NCBI GenBank assembly: GCA_964454355.1
Contig: CAYVTA010000007.1
Span: forward strand, 1 to 41,510
Reading direction: 5' to 3'
DNA length: 41,510 nt
Source: UBA1081 sp964454355
GTDB lineage: Bacteria > Bacillota > Clostridia > Oscillospirales > Acutalibacteraceae
Shown: positions 25,366-33,150 of the stretch, in pieces
How the letters are laid out: every line of letters starts with the position of its first letter
How positions within the stretch are numbered: the stretch's first letter is position 1
Notes under the pieces: generated by a model
The model's input: the letters and a program-made list of their open reading frames with translations, nothing else
Told to the model about the DNA's origin: nothing
The model's database searches: none
Program-made: the position numbers and the translations under genes

Positions 25366-25925
25366 TTTTTGAGCATCATTGCGACCTTAAGAACTGCCGC
25401 CTGTGTTTTGGAATCCATAATTTCTCCGCTTAAAATCATTTCCACAAATTTGTCGATTTTAATTTTAACAACATCGAGAAATTCATCTTCATCCGTATGC
25501 ATTTCGCCGTATTTAAGATTTTTCGCAACATACATATGAATCAGCTCGTCTGTATAAGCTACTGACGGATAAAGTCCTCCGATATATTCGATGTCTGCAC
25601 TTTCAACGCCTGTTTCTTCACTCAACTCACGTTTTGCAGCTTCAAGCGGTTCTTCTCCCCTATCAAGCTTTCCGGCAGGGATCTCAATTGTAACTCTTCC
25701 GATAGGATAACGATACTGTCTGACAGCGATTATTTCATTGTCTTCAGTGACGGGAACAACTGCAACGGCACCTTGATGCTTTATGTACTCTCTTGTTGAT
25801 GTACTTCCGTTGGGAAGAGCCACCGTATCACTGTAAACCTGCAAAAGATTTCCGTCAAATATGTATTCGGAAGAGACTTTCTTCTCTATGAGCATTTCAT
25901 CGTTCATTAACAACATTCCATTCAT
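25362..25925 (-). CDS. Nudix hydrolase, ADP-ribose pyrophosphatase type
   Basis: Hydrolyses nucleoside diphosphates linked to another moiety; the pattern best fits the NudF/ADP-ribose pyrophosphatase group. The nudix box is complete (residues about 95-117, with G, E, RE, EE and G at the required spacing: GKLDRGEEP then KRELSEETGV). Flanking blocks are YIKHQGAVAVVPV, AVRQYRYPIG and GGLYPSVAYTDE. The first ATG (25925) has no good ribosome site; the ATG at 25907 has a weak GGA upstream and may be the true start. A strong promoter lies immediately ahead. Confidence 0.9.
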   Translation of the reverse strand: MNGMLLMNDEMLIEKKVSSEYIFDGNLLQVYSDTVALPNGSTSTREYIKHQGAVAVVPVTEDNEIIAVRQYRYPIGRVTIEIPAGKLDRGEEPLEAAKRELSEETGVESADIEYIGGLYPSVAYTDELIHMYVAKNLKYGEMHTDEDEFLDVVKIKIDKFVEMILSGEIMDSKTQAAVLKVAMMLKK

Positions 25926-25939
25926 TATAAATTTATATA

Positions 25940-25968
25940 ATCATATCACATATACGAAAATTTATCAA
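25940..25968 (-). promoter_or_regulatory. Sigma-A promoter for the nudix-trmO-azlCD operon
   Basis: On the minus strand TTGATA, 17 bases, TATGAT. The leader to the nudix start is very short, roughly 10-25 bases depending on the start codon. Confidence 0.75.
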
Positions 25969-25999
25969 TAAAAGTGTGTATTTTTTTGTATATTGGATA

Positions 26000-26028
26000 T
26001 TGATTTATCATAGTATATGATGTAAAAT
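26000..26028 (+). promoter_or_regulatory. Sigma-A promoter for the glycine riboswitch transcript
   Basis: TTGATT, 17 bases, TAAAAT, about 35 bases before the first aptamer. Confidence 0.7.
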
Positions 26029-26057
26029 GATTAAGAACTGAATATTTGCTAAGTGAA

Positions 26058-26228
26058 GTTTGCAGGAAATTAGACATTTTGTCTTCCCGAAGGAGTAACA
26101 CTCTCAGGTTCCGCTATGCGGTGCGACTGTAAACAGATAGCAATTCCGGAGAATCCCTGAAATACGGGTGCCGAAGGTGCAAGGATGTATTTTGCATCCA
26201 AATCTCTCAGGCAAAAGGACGGATTTTC
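26058..26228 (+). ncRNA. Tandem glycine riboswitch
   Basis: Two consecutive glycine aptamers. The first has CCCGAAGGAGTAAC and CACTCTCAGG, the second has GCCGAAGGTGCAAGG and TCTCTCAGGCAAAAGGAC, which are the conserved core elements of the family in the correct order. Variable hairpins (GACATTTTGTC in the first, GGATGTATTTTGCATCC in the second) close the side arms. The leader sits ahead of an amino acid symporter gene, so it probably adjusts glycine or alanine uptake to the glycine level. Whether it acts as an ON or OFF switch cannot be settled by eye. Confidence 0.93.
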
Positions 26229-26265
26229 AGATTATGTTCATCAAAAGAACATTGTCTGCCCTTAA

Positions 26266-26303
26266 AATGCGCCCTTATTTTACTAAGGCGTATTTTTATT
26301 TTT
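26266..26303 (+). terminator. Terminator in the riboswitch expression platform
   Basis: An imperfect stem, ATGCGCCCTTA pairing with TAAGGCGTAT, is followed by TTTTATTTTT. It lies between the second aptamer and the symporter gene. A smaller hairpin, ATGTTC/GAACAT (26234-26252), is just ahead and could take part in the alternative fold. Confidence 0.75.
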
Positions 26304-26340
26304 CCGGAGAATGGTTTAATTTTATTATGAAGGTGTAAAA

Positions 26341-27930
26341 ATGAACTTTCTCGAAACGCTGACAAACATCAACAATGCGATCTATGACTTTGTATGGGTC
26401 AAATTAGGACTTATACTGCTTATCGGCACGGGTATACTTATGACGGTACTGACAAAGTTTTTTCAAGTTACACACATAGGTCATTGGTTTAAAAACACTC
26501 TTGGCAGTCTTTCCAACAAAAACGTCTCCGGTCATACCGGAAAACACGAAAAATCAATTTCCCAATTTCAGGCCCTTTGTACCGCACTTGCCGCAACCGT
26601 CGGCGTAGGTAACATTGCAGGCGTTGCAGAAGCCATCTGTTCAGGCGGCGCAGGTGCTGTTTTTTGGATGTGGGTGGCAGCGTTCTTCGGAATGATGACA
26701 AATTATTCTGAAAATGTTCTGGGTATCTATTACAGACGAAAAAACGAAAACGGTGAGTGGTCAGGCGGTGCAATGTATTACCTTCGTGACGGTCTGGACT
26801 CAAAAAAAGGCTTCAAAACCATTGGTAAGATTCTTGCCGTTCTTTTTTCAATATTCTGTCTGCTGGCATCTTTCGGTATCGGCAGCATGGGACAGGTTAA
26901 CAAGATTGTTGCAAACATTGAGTCTGCATTCAAAATTGATGTCCTTTCAGAAAAAATACTTTACTCGACCGAATCCGGTTCTGTTTCGTTGTATGCTTTG
27001 ATTATCGGACTTATTCTGACGGTTCTGGGCGGTCTCATCATTCTGGGCGGTCTCAAAAGAATTGCTGCATTTGCGGAAAAAATAGTACCTATTATGGTTA
27101 TAGCATTTATAACCGGTTCTATTATCATCATAGCTTGTCACTATACAGCAATCGACGATGCATTCAAAGCGATCTTTACTACCGCATTTGCTCCTAAAGC
27201 AATTTGGGGCGGTGCGACCGGTATCGGAATAAAAACCGCCGTGACATGGGGCTTTAAAAGAGGAGTTTTCTCAAATGAAGCAGGTCTCGGTTCTTCTGTA
27301 ATGGTACATTCTAATTCAAACACTAAAGAACCCGTAAAACAAGGTATGTGGGGTATTTTCGAAGTATTCGCAGACACAATAGTTATATGTACAATGACAG
27401 CACTTGTTATACTCACATCAGGCGTTATAGATCTTGAAACCGGTGCTCTTGCATCAGGTGCATCTTCAGATGCTACGCTTGTAGCATCCGCATTCAGCAC
27501 AGTATTCACATTCGGTGGTGTTGCAGTTGGTGAAAAATTCATTGCAATCGCAATTCTTCTGTTTGCATTTACTACTGTTCTCGGATGGTCACACTACGGC
27601 ACCAAGGCTTTTGAATATCTTTTCGGAACAAAATCAACAATAATATATAAAGTAATTTTTGTTATTATGATCGTATCCGGAGCTGTGCTCACTTCAAGCA
27701 TTGCATGGGATATTTCAGATACGTTCAACGGTCTAATGATGATCCCCAACCTTATTGCTGTTATTGCTCTTTCCGGTACTGTTGTTAAGATAACTAAAAA
27801 CTATGTTGACCGAAAAATTAAAGGAAAAACGGATATAAAGCCCATGCTTTCCGCATTTGATGATATTCAGGCTGAACAGGAAGCGGAATTAATGAAAGAA
27901 GAAGCGGAAGAAGCTTTAATAACTAAATAA
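26341..27930 (+). CDS. Alanine/glycine:cation symporter (AGCS family)
   Basis: Sodium-coupled amino acid importer of 529 residues with about 11 membrane helices. The family signature is clear: FQALCTALAATVGVGNIAG near residues 75-95, followed by GAGAVFWMWVAAFFGM and SENVLGIYYR, and later the FSNEAGLGSS block. A short cytoplasmic tail ends in Glu-rich sequence (QAEQEAELMKEEAEEAL). AAGGTG lies 6 bases before the ATG. It is controlled by the upstream glycine riboswitch, making glycine or alanine the likely substrate, and is closed by its own terminator. Confidence 0.94.
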   Translation: MNFLETLTNINNAIYDFVWVKLGLILLIGTGILMTVLTKFFQVTHIGHWFKNTLGSLSNKNVSGHTGKHEKSISQFQALCTALAATVGVGNIAGVAEAICSGGAGAVFWMWVAAFFGMMTNYSENVLGIYYRRKNENGEWSGGAMYYLRDGLDSKKGFKTIGKILAVLFSIFCLLASFGIGSMGQVNKIVANIESAFKIDVLSEKILYSTESGSVSLYALIIGLILTVLGGLIILGGLKRIAAFAEKIVPIMVIAFITGSIIIIACHYTAIDDAFKAIFTTAFAPKAIWGGATGIGIKTAVTWGFKRGVFSNEAGLGSSVMVHSNSNTKEPVKQGMWGIFEVFADTIVICTMTALVILTSGVIDLETGALASGASSDATLVASAFSTVFTFGGVAVGEKFIAIAILLFAFTTVLGWSHYGTKAFEYLFGTKSTIIYKVIFVIMIVSGAVLTSSIAWDISDTFNGLMMIPNLIAVIALSGTVVKITKNYVDRKIKGKTDIKPMLSAFDDIQAEQEAELMKEEAEEALITK

Positions 27931-27938
27931 TTGCAAAC

Positions 27939-27976
27939 AAAGGAGATGTAAAAAATTTACAGCTCCTTTTTATTAT
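27939..27976 (+). terminator. Terminator of the symporter gene
   Basis: AAAGGAG-TGTAAA pairs with TTTACA-CTCCTTT, followed by TTATT. It starts 9 bases after the stop codon. Confidence 0.85.
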
Positions 27977-28028
27977 GTTAGACAGGTAAAGATCAGTTCT
28001 GTAAAATGTTTTTTTATATCAACAATAC

Positions 28029-28057
28029 TTTACATAAATAAAGATATGTGGTATCAT
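28029..28057 (+). promoter_or_regulatory. Sigma-A promoter for the glycan (GH78-nanA-sialidase) cluster
   Basis: TTTACA, 17 bases, TATCAT, about 31 bases before the first start codon. No clear cre site or other operator is visible next to it. Confidence 0.65.
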
Positions 28058-28088
28058 GTAGTTATACTTAAAATCGGCAGGTGTTAAT

Positions 28089-30218
28089 ATGAATTTACCT
28101 GAAAAATGGATATGGCTTAACAGTGAAATATATTCTGATTTTCAAAATACCCAATACAGCGGTTTTTATCAAAATTCAGAAAATGAATATACTGTTGCTG
28201 AATTCAAAAAGAGCTATTCGTTCTCTAAAACAATAAAACAACTCCGTCTGCGTTTCAGTGGCGATACGGCTTTTGAGATTCATTGTAACGGTAAAATCAT
28301 TGCAACCGGTCCGGTGCCGACAGGCGGTGATTTCCTCGGCAATGATATGCCGAGAGGTCAGCACTACGCAAGCGAGCTGACTTTTTCTCTGAATACAGAC
28401 AAACTTGAGTTTTTTGCAAGAGTAAAAATGGGTCCCATAGGAATTTACGAGTACTCTCAGGGACACGGCGGATTTATGCTCAGCGGCTGTATTATTTTTT
28501 CTGACGGAACGAAAAAGATTATTACAACTGACAACAGTTGGCTTGCAAGAAGAAACGGAGCTTACACGAAGCCCTTTGAATATGACGGCAGAATTAAAGC
28601 CGATGAATGGACAAATGCACAAATAATGCCCAATATATGGCACAGCATAACCGCTCCGCTACCCGGTCTTCATGAAGAAGAAGTCAAAGCAATTAATCCC
28701 TGCAAATTCAGCGTAAGAGCAGGACACACAGAAGAATTTACTGTTGAGTATGATAAAATTTATGCTGCGATTCTTGCAATGGATATAAAAGCGGAAGGTA
28801 CAATAAAAATTGAAGTTATCAGCTATGAGCTTGAAATTGACCACAGAGCAAAAAAGGAAACGCTCATTTTTGATTCCGACTGTGAATACAGAGGGTTGCA
28901 AGTTCACAGTGTCGGTGCTTTAAAGTTGAGAATTACAAACGAATCTAATTCGGATACAGTAGTAATACCCAAAATAATTTCAGTTAACTACCCTGCTCCA
29001 TCCTGTTCATTAACAGAAACATCCGATGAAGAATTAAATCTTATTCTTGATGTTTGCAGACACACTCTCAAGATTTGCAGACAGCATATTCATCTTGACA
29101 GCCCATGTCATTATGAACCTCTTGCATGCACGGGAGATTATTACATTGAAAGCCTTATGACTGCTTTTTCATACGGTGATCAGGAACTTTCAAAATTTGA
29201 TATCATACGTACAGCTCAACTTATCCGAAACAACGGCGGCAGAATGTTCCACACAACTTACAGTCTTATTTGGGTACTGATGCTTTATGATATTTATAAT
29301 TTAACAGGTGACAAAAAGCTTCTTGAGGCATGTGAAGACGCACTTATCATTCTTCTCGACTTATTCAGTACTTATATTGGTGAAAACGGAATTATTGAAT
29401 ATCCGCCTGATTATATGTTCATTGACTGGCTGTACATAGATGAAATATCACTTCATCACCCACCTAAAGCATTGGGACAGACCTGTCTTAATATGTTTTA
29501 CTTCGGAGCACTGAAAAAAGCAGCAGAGATATTCGGTATCCTCGGTGATGCATCAATGGCAGATATGTGCAGGAACGATGCAGAATCACTTAAAAACGCA
29601 GTTAATCAAGTACTTTTTGACAAAGACAGGCAAATGTACTTTGAAGGTATGACAACCCCCACGCCGGAGCATCTGCTGCGTCATGAGATGCCGCAAAACA
29701 CGACAAAGAAATACTACAGAAAGCATGCCAACATTCTTGCTGCTTATTTCGGAATTTGTGACAAAGATATGTGCCGCAACCTTCTTGAGAGAATCATGTC
29801 AGATGAGATAGAAGGCGAATATCAGGCGTATTTTGCACATTTTCTGTTAGAAGCTGTTTACAGGAACGGCTTGAGAGATGAATATACATTAAGAATCATG
29901 GAGAAATGGAAGCCTATTATAAAAGAATGTTCAAAAGGTCTTGCGGAAGGCTTTATTCCTCCTGAACCTACATATAGCTTTGACCACAGCCACGCATGGG
30001 GAGGCACTCCGTTATATTCTTTGCCTCTCGCTCTGACAGGATTGAAAATGATCAAGCCCGGTTTTAAAGAAATCTCATTCTCTCCCTCGCTCATCGGTTT
30101 AAAAAATGCAAAAATTCAGATTCCCACCCCTTACGGAACAATTACAGTAACGCTTGAAAAGGGCAAGGAACCTGTTTACAACATACCGAAACAAATAAAA
30201 TTAATAACAGAAAGGTAA
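28089..30218 (+). CDS. GH78-like (alpha-L-rhamnosidase-type) glycosidase
   Basis: A 709-residue protein with the layout of bacterial alpha-L-rhamnosidases. An N-terminal beta-sandwich (residues ~1-300) opens with a jelly-roll block (FKKSYSFSKTIKQLRLRFSGDTAFEIHCNGK). A six-hairpin (alpha/alpha)6 domain follows at ~310-640, with a C-terminal beta domain at the end. The segment DSPCHYEPLACTGDYYIESL (about 337-356) matches the GH78 active-site region, and FDHSHAWGGTPLY near 632 is the conserved late motif. There is no signal peptide, so it probably acts in the cytoplasm. AGGTG precedes the ATG. Its place before nanA and a sialidase raises the possibility of a target other than rhamnosides; the true sugar is not determined. 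Confidence 0.82.
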   Translation: MNLPEKWIWLNSEIYSDFQNTQYSGFYQNSENEYTVAEFKKSYSFSKTIKQLRLRFSGDTAFEIHCNGKIIATGPVPTGGDFLGNDMPRGQHYASELTFSLNTDKLEFFARVKMGPIGIYEYSQGHGGFMLSGCIIFSDGTKKIITTDNSWLARRNGAYTKPFEYDGRIKADEWTNAQIMPNIWHSITAPLPGLHEEEVKAINPCKFSVRAGHTEEFTVEYDKIYAAILAMDIKAEGTIKIEVISYELEIDHRAKKETLIFDSDCEYRGLQVHSVGALKLRITNESNSDTVVIPKIISVNYPAPSCSLTETSDEELNLILDVCRHTLKICRQHIHLDSPCHYEPLACTGDYYIESLMTAFSYGDQELSKFDIIRTAQLIRNNGGRMFHTTYSLIWVLMLYDIYNLTGDKKLLEACEDALIILLDLFSTYIGENGIIEYPPDYMFIDWLYIDEISLHHPPKALGQTCLNMFYFGALKKAAEIFGILGDASMADMCRNDAESLKNAVNQVLFDKDRQMYFEGMTTPTPEHLLRHEMPQNTTKKYYRKHANILAAYFGICDKDMCRNLLERIMSDEIEGEYQAYFAHFLLEAVYRNGLRDEYTLRIMEKWKPIIKECSKGLAEGFIPPEPTYSFDHSHAWGGTPLYSLPLALTGLKMIKPGFKEISFSPSLIGLKNAKIQIPTPYGTITVTLEKGKEPVYNIPKQIKLITER

Positions 30219-30224
30219 ATTATC

Positions 30225-31094
30225 ATGAACAAATTTAACGGACTTTTTACAGCTCAGCTCACACCCTTTGATGCTAACGGAAAAATTAACGAAAAAGAAC
30301 TTGAAAAGCTTATCAAGTACAACATCAAAATGGGAGTTAAAGGCTTCTATGTCGGCGGAACAACAGCGGAAGCATTCCTTATGACTGCCGATGAAAGAAA
30401 GTATCTTCTTGAGCTTGTGAAAGCAACAGCAGAGGACAGAACCATCATCGCACATATCGGCTCTCTTAATGAAGCAGAAGCAACAGAGCTGGCAAAACAC
30501 GCTGAAAAAACAGGGGCAGATGCAATTTCATCCGTTGCACCCTTTTACTATAAATTCACATTTAATGAAATCAAAAATTACTACTATCGCATTGCAGAAA
30601 GCGTAAACATTCCAATGCTTGTTTACAACTTTCCCATGAATACCGGTGTTACAATGACTATGAAAGAGCTTGATCAGTTCTTTACAAGCGACAAATTCTT
30701 CGGTCTTAAGCACACATCAAGCGACTTTTTCACCATGGAGCAGGTAAAGGCAAAATATCCCGAAAAAATTGCTCTCAACGGTTTTGACGAGATGTTCCTT
30801 GCAGGTCTTTCAATGGGTGCAGACGGCGGTATAGGCAGTACTTACAACTTTATGGCAGACAAATTCGTTAAAATAAAAGAACTTTTTGAGGCAAACAAAA
30901 TTGCAGAAGCTCAAGAGATTCAGCACACTGTAAACAAAATCGTTGCCGTTCTTTTCAAGGTAGGACTTATGCCTGCACAAAAGGAAGTCCTTAATCAGCT
31001 TGGTTTTGATTTCGGCGTTTGCAGAAAACCATTCGGTGAGCTTGATGCAGAATCCAAAAAGATTATCACTGATGAAGTTATGCCGCTTCTGTAA
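30225..31094 (+). CDS. nanA: N-acetylneuraminate lyase (DapA superfamily)
   Basis: Class I aldolase that splits N-acetylneuraminate into N-acetylmannosamine and pyruvate. Lys162 in GLKHTSSD is the Schiff-base residue and Tyr134 in VYNFP the catalytic tyrosine. NGFDEMFLAGLSMGADGGIGSTYN, FYYKFTFNEI and CRKPFG favour NanA over dihydrodipicolinate synthase. The substrate-binding loop reads GTTAEAF where the common form is GSTGEAF, so specificity deserves a check. Length is 289 residues. It follows the GH78-like gene by 6 bp and overlaps the sialidase start by one base. Confidence 0.9.
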   Translation: MNKFNGLFTAQLTPFDANGKINEKELEKLIKYNIKMGVKGFYVGGTTAEAFLMTADERKYLLELVKATAEDRTIIAHIGSLNEAEATELAKHAEKTGADAISSVAPFYYKFTFNEIKNYYYRIAESVNIPMLVYNFPMNTGVTMTMKELDQFFTSDKFFGLKHTSSDFFTMEQVKAKYPEKIALNGFDEMFLAGLSMGADGGIGSTYNFMADKFVKIKELFEANKIAEAQEIQHTVNKIVAVLFKVGLMPAQKEVLNQLGFDFGVCRKPFGELDAESKKIITDEVMPLL

Positions 31095-32053
31095 TGATTA
31101 TCGAACAACACGCAGGACAATACTTTCACTGCCGTATTCCGGGAATAATCTCAACGGAAGACGGCAGTCTTTTAGCATACTATGAATGCAGAAAAAGTGA
31201 TTCGGATTGGGCTGAAATTGACATAAAAATAATCCGAAGCGATGACAAAGGTGAACACTGGAATACTGTAAAAATATTAAGCGAAGAAAACTGCACTCTC
31301 AACAATCCCGTGATGATCTGCAACGGAAAAACACTTCATTTTTTGTGTTGCAAAAACTATAAAGAAGTTTTTTACTGCACCAGCAATGATGACGGTATTA
31401 GTTGGTCTGAACCTGTCGCTATCACTGATACGTTCAATAATATTAAGCACACAGTACTTGCATTGGGACCGGGTCACGGAATTGTAACAAAAAACGGAGT
31501 CATGATCATTCCCGTATGGTATGCATACAATGCAGAGAATAAACTTGCACATCATCCGTCATTTATCGGAACTGTTTACAGCAAGGATTGCGGAAAAACA
31601 TGGTTAACCGGCGAATTGATAAAAAAAGATTTTCTGATAAATCCCAGCGAATGTGCAATGGGATTTCTTAACAATGGTCAGGTAGTAATGTCAATCAGAA
31701 ACGAAAGTACTGAGCATTTGAGATGCTTTGCGAAAAGCAAAAACGGTTACAGTGATTGGTACGATGTCAATTTTGATTCAAGATTTTCCGACCCTATTTG
31801 TCAGGGAAGCATAACAAACAGAAAAAATACAATATATCACATCAACTGTGACGATAAAAACGAACGAAAAAATTTAACGGTTAAAATGTCCGATGATGAC
31901 TTAAAAAACATTAAAACGATTAAAATCGACAATTGCGGCGGTTACTCGGATATATGCATTATTGAAAATACTGCATATGTAATTTATGAAGACACAACAG
32001 ATACAGATGATAATTATTTTGTAGATTTAAAGTTTAAGAGGATAACCATATGA
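31094..32053 (+). CDS. Cytoplasmic GH33-type exo-sialidase
   Basis: A 319-residue sialidase-fold protein. The arginine triad appears to be Arg14 (CRIPGI), Arg202 (SIRNES) and Arg258 (NERKNLTVK). The Asp/Trp block SDSDWAEIDIKIIRSDD, Glu186 and Tyr284 fit the remaining catalytic positions. Three Asp-box motifs are present (SDDKGEHW, SNDDGISW, SKDCGKTW). There is no signal peptide, membrane anchor or carbohydrate-binding module, so it should act inside the cell on imported sialosides. The ATG overlaps the nanA stop (TAATG), coupling sialic acid release with its cleavage. Sialidase-fold enzymes with other sugars cannot be excluded. Confidence 0.83.
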   Translation: MIIEQHAGQYFHCRIPGIISTEDGSLLAYYECRKSDSDWAEIDIKIIRSDDKGEHWNTVKILSEENCTLNNPVMICNGKTLHFLCCKNYKEVFYCTSNDDGISWSEPVAITDTFNNIKHTVLALGPGHGIVTKNGVMIIPVWYAYNAENKLAHHPSFIGTVYSKDCGKTWLTGELIKKDFLINPSECAMGFLNNGQVVMSIRNESTEHLRCFAKSKNGYSDWYDVNFDSRFSDPICQGSITNRKNTIYHINCDDKNERKNLTVKMSDDDLKNIKTIKIDNCGGYSDICIIENTAYVIYEDTTDTDDNYFVDLKFKRITI

Positions 32054-32097
32054 TATCAAACAAAAATATTGACAACGGAAACGGTTTTTACTGGTGA
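32050..32097 (+). pseudogene. Relic 5' end of a gene after the sialidase
   Basis: An ATG overlaps the sialidase stop by 4 bp (ATGA), with AAGAGGATAA at a ribosome-site distance. It opens a frame of only 15 codons, MISNKNIDNGNGFYW, then TGA. The peptide resembles, from memory, the N-terminus of a family of clostridial SAM-dependent methyltransferases (NIDxGxxFDWG). The following ~160 bp show no continuing frame. It could alternatively be a chance overlap or a leader-sized peptide. Confidence 0.4.
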
Positions 32098-32214
32098 TTG
32101 ACTCCCGTTTAAGAGCGAAATTGCAAAAACGAGTGAAGATTTAGTTTCTCAAATATGTATTAAAAGTGGATTTTTATGAAGTTTATTCATTCTACACATT
32201 TTTTCAATCCAATT

Positions 32215-32250
32215 AAAAAGGAGCTGTGTTTTTCATACAACTCCCCTTTT
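32215..32250. terminator. Bidirectional terminator between sialidase and patatin genes
   Basis: AAAAAGGAGCTGTG pairs imperfectly with CAACTCCCCTTTT, with T-runs on both sides. The genes on each side converge on it. The 5' arm is the same AAAAAGGAGCTGT motif found near 38050 and, with a one-base change, at 27939. Confidence 0.65.
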
Positions 32251-32259
32251 AAGTATTTT

Positions 32260-33123
32260 TTATTTCATGTCAAGCAGTTTCCGTATTGCTTTTGTATTAT
32301 TTTTTGCATCACGATAGCCATTATCGTAAAGCTTATTAACAACTTCCGCATCCTTACCTAAGGTAAACGCACTGTTGGTTTCTTCGGGTGAAAAAATGAA
32401 CGCTCTGCCTTCCTTAACATATTCTTTCAGGCATTTCATCTGATAATTATAAACAACAGGTCTGTCCTCAACTACATTCGAGATATGCGGGTAATCCTTA
32501 AGCACCGTGTTACCCAAAAGAGATGCTCCCGGAATTTTTTCTTTCTTTTGATCAATTGAAGAAGACAAAACAACTACGAGCCTGTCACAACCGTCATCTA
32601 TTGCTTTCCTGAAAGGAATAGGCTCTGCAAGTCCTCCGTCAAAATATATTTCTCCTTCAATTTCAATAGGCTTGCTCACAACGGGTATACAACAGGAGGC
32701 ACTTATAATTTTTATAAGTGAATTTCTGTCCCACATATCCCTACGATTGAAATATTTTGTTGTGCCATCAGTGGCATTGGTTGCACTGACAACAAATTTT
32801 TTGTCCGAAGTGAAAAACTTGCTGTAATCAAAGGGGTTATTACCGGATGCACCGAAATAATCCTCTCCGACTTTCTCATAATTCATGTATGCACCTGTGT
32901 GTACAAGGTTGGAAATACTCAAGTATTCATCCCCCAACGCACTTTCACGATACATCTCAATGCTTCTGCCTCTTTCACCGGCAATATAAGACAATAGATT
33001 AAGGCTGCCTGCAGAAACTCCCAAGTAGTAATCAAACGTTATTCCGTTATCCATAAAATAATCATAAAGTCCTGCAGAATATGCACATTTCATTCCGCCG
33101 CCTACATCAATAAGTCCTATCAA
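32260..33123 (-). CDS. Patatin-like phospholipase
   Basis: Serine lipid acyl hydrolase of 287 residues with a Ser-Asp dyad. The oxyanion loop VGGGMKCAYSAG is at residues 7-18, the nucleophile elbow GVSAGS gives Ser37, and the catalytic Asp is Asp162 in YFDGGLAEPIP. No signal peptide is seen, so it acts in the cytoplasm or at the inner membrane face. The start is TTG at 33123, with AAGGGTGA upstream. It lies 27 bp after the PlsC-type acyltransferase gene on the same strand, pointing to work on membrane phospholipids or lysophospholipids. The real substrate is unknown. Confidence 0.9.
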   Translation of the reverse strand: MIGLIDVGGGMKCAYSAGLYDYFMDNGITFDYYLGVSAGSLNLLSYIAGERGRSIEMYRESALGDEYLSISNLVHTGAYMNYEKVGEDYFGASGNNPFDYSKFFTSDKKFVVSATNATDGTTKYFNRRDMWDRNSLIKIISASCCIPVVSKPIEIEGEIYFDGGLAEPIPFRKAIDDGCDRLVVVLSSSIDQKKEKIPGASLLGNTVLKDYPHISNVVEDRPVVYNYQMKCLKEYVKEGRAFIFSPEETNSAFTLGKDAEVVNKLYDNGYRDAKNNTKAIRKLLDMK

Positions 33124-33150
33124 ACAGGGTCACCCTTTCATAATTCTGAC

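Noticed and set aside
27141..27542. A 133-codon minus-strand frame opposite the symporter
   Set aside because: Antisense to conserved membrane helices of AGCS; no promoter or ribosome site.
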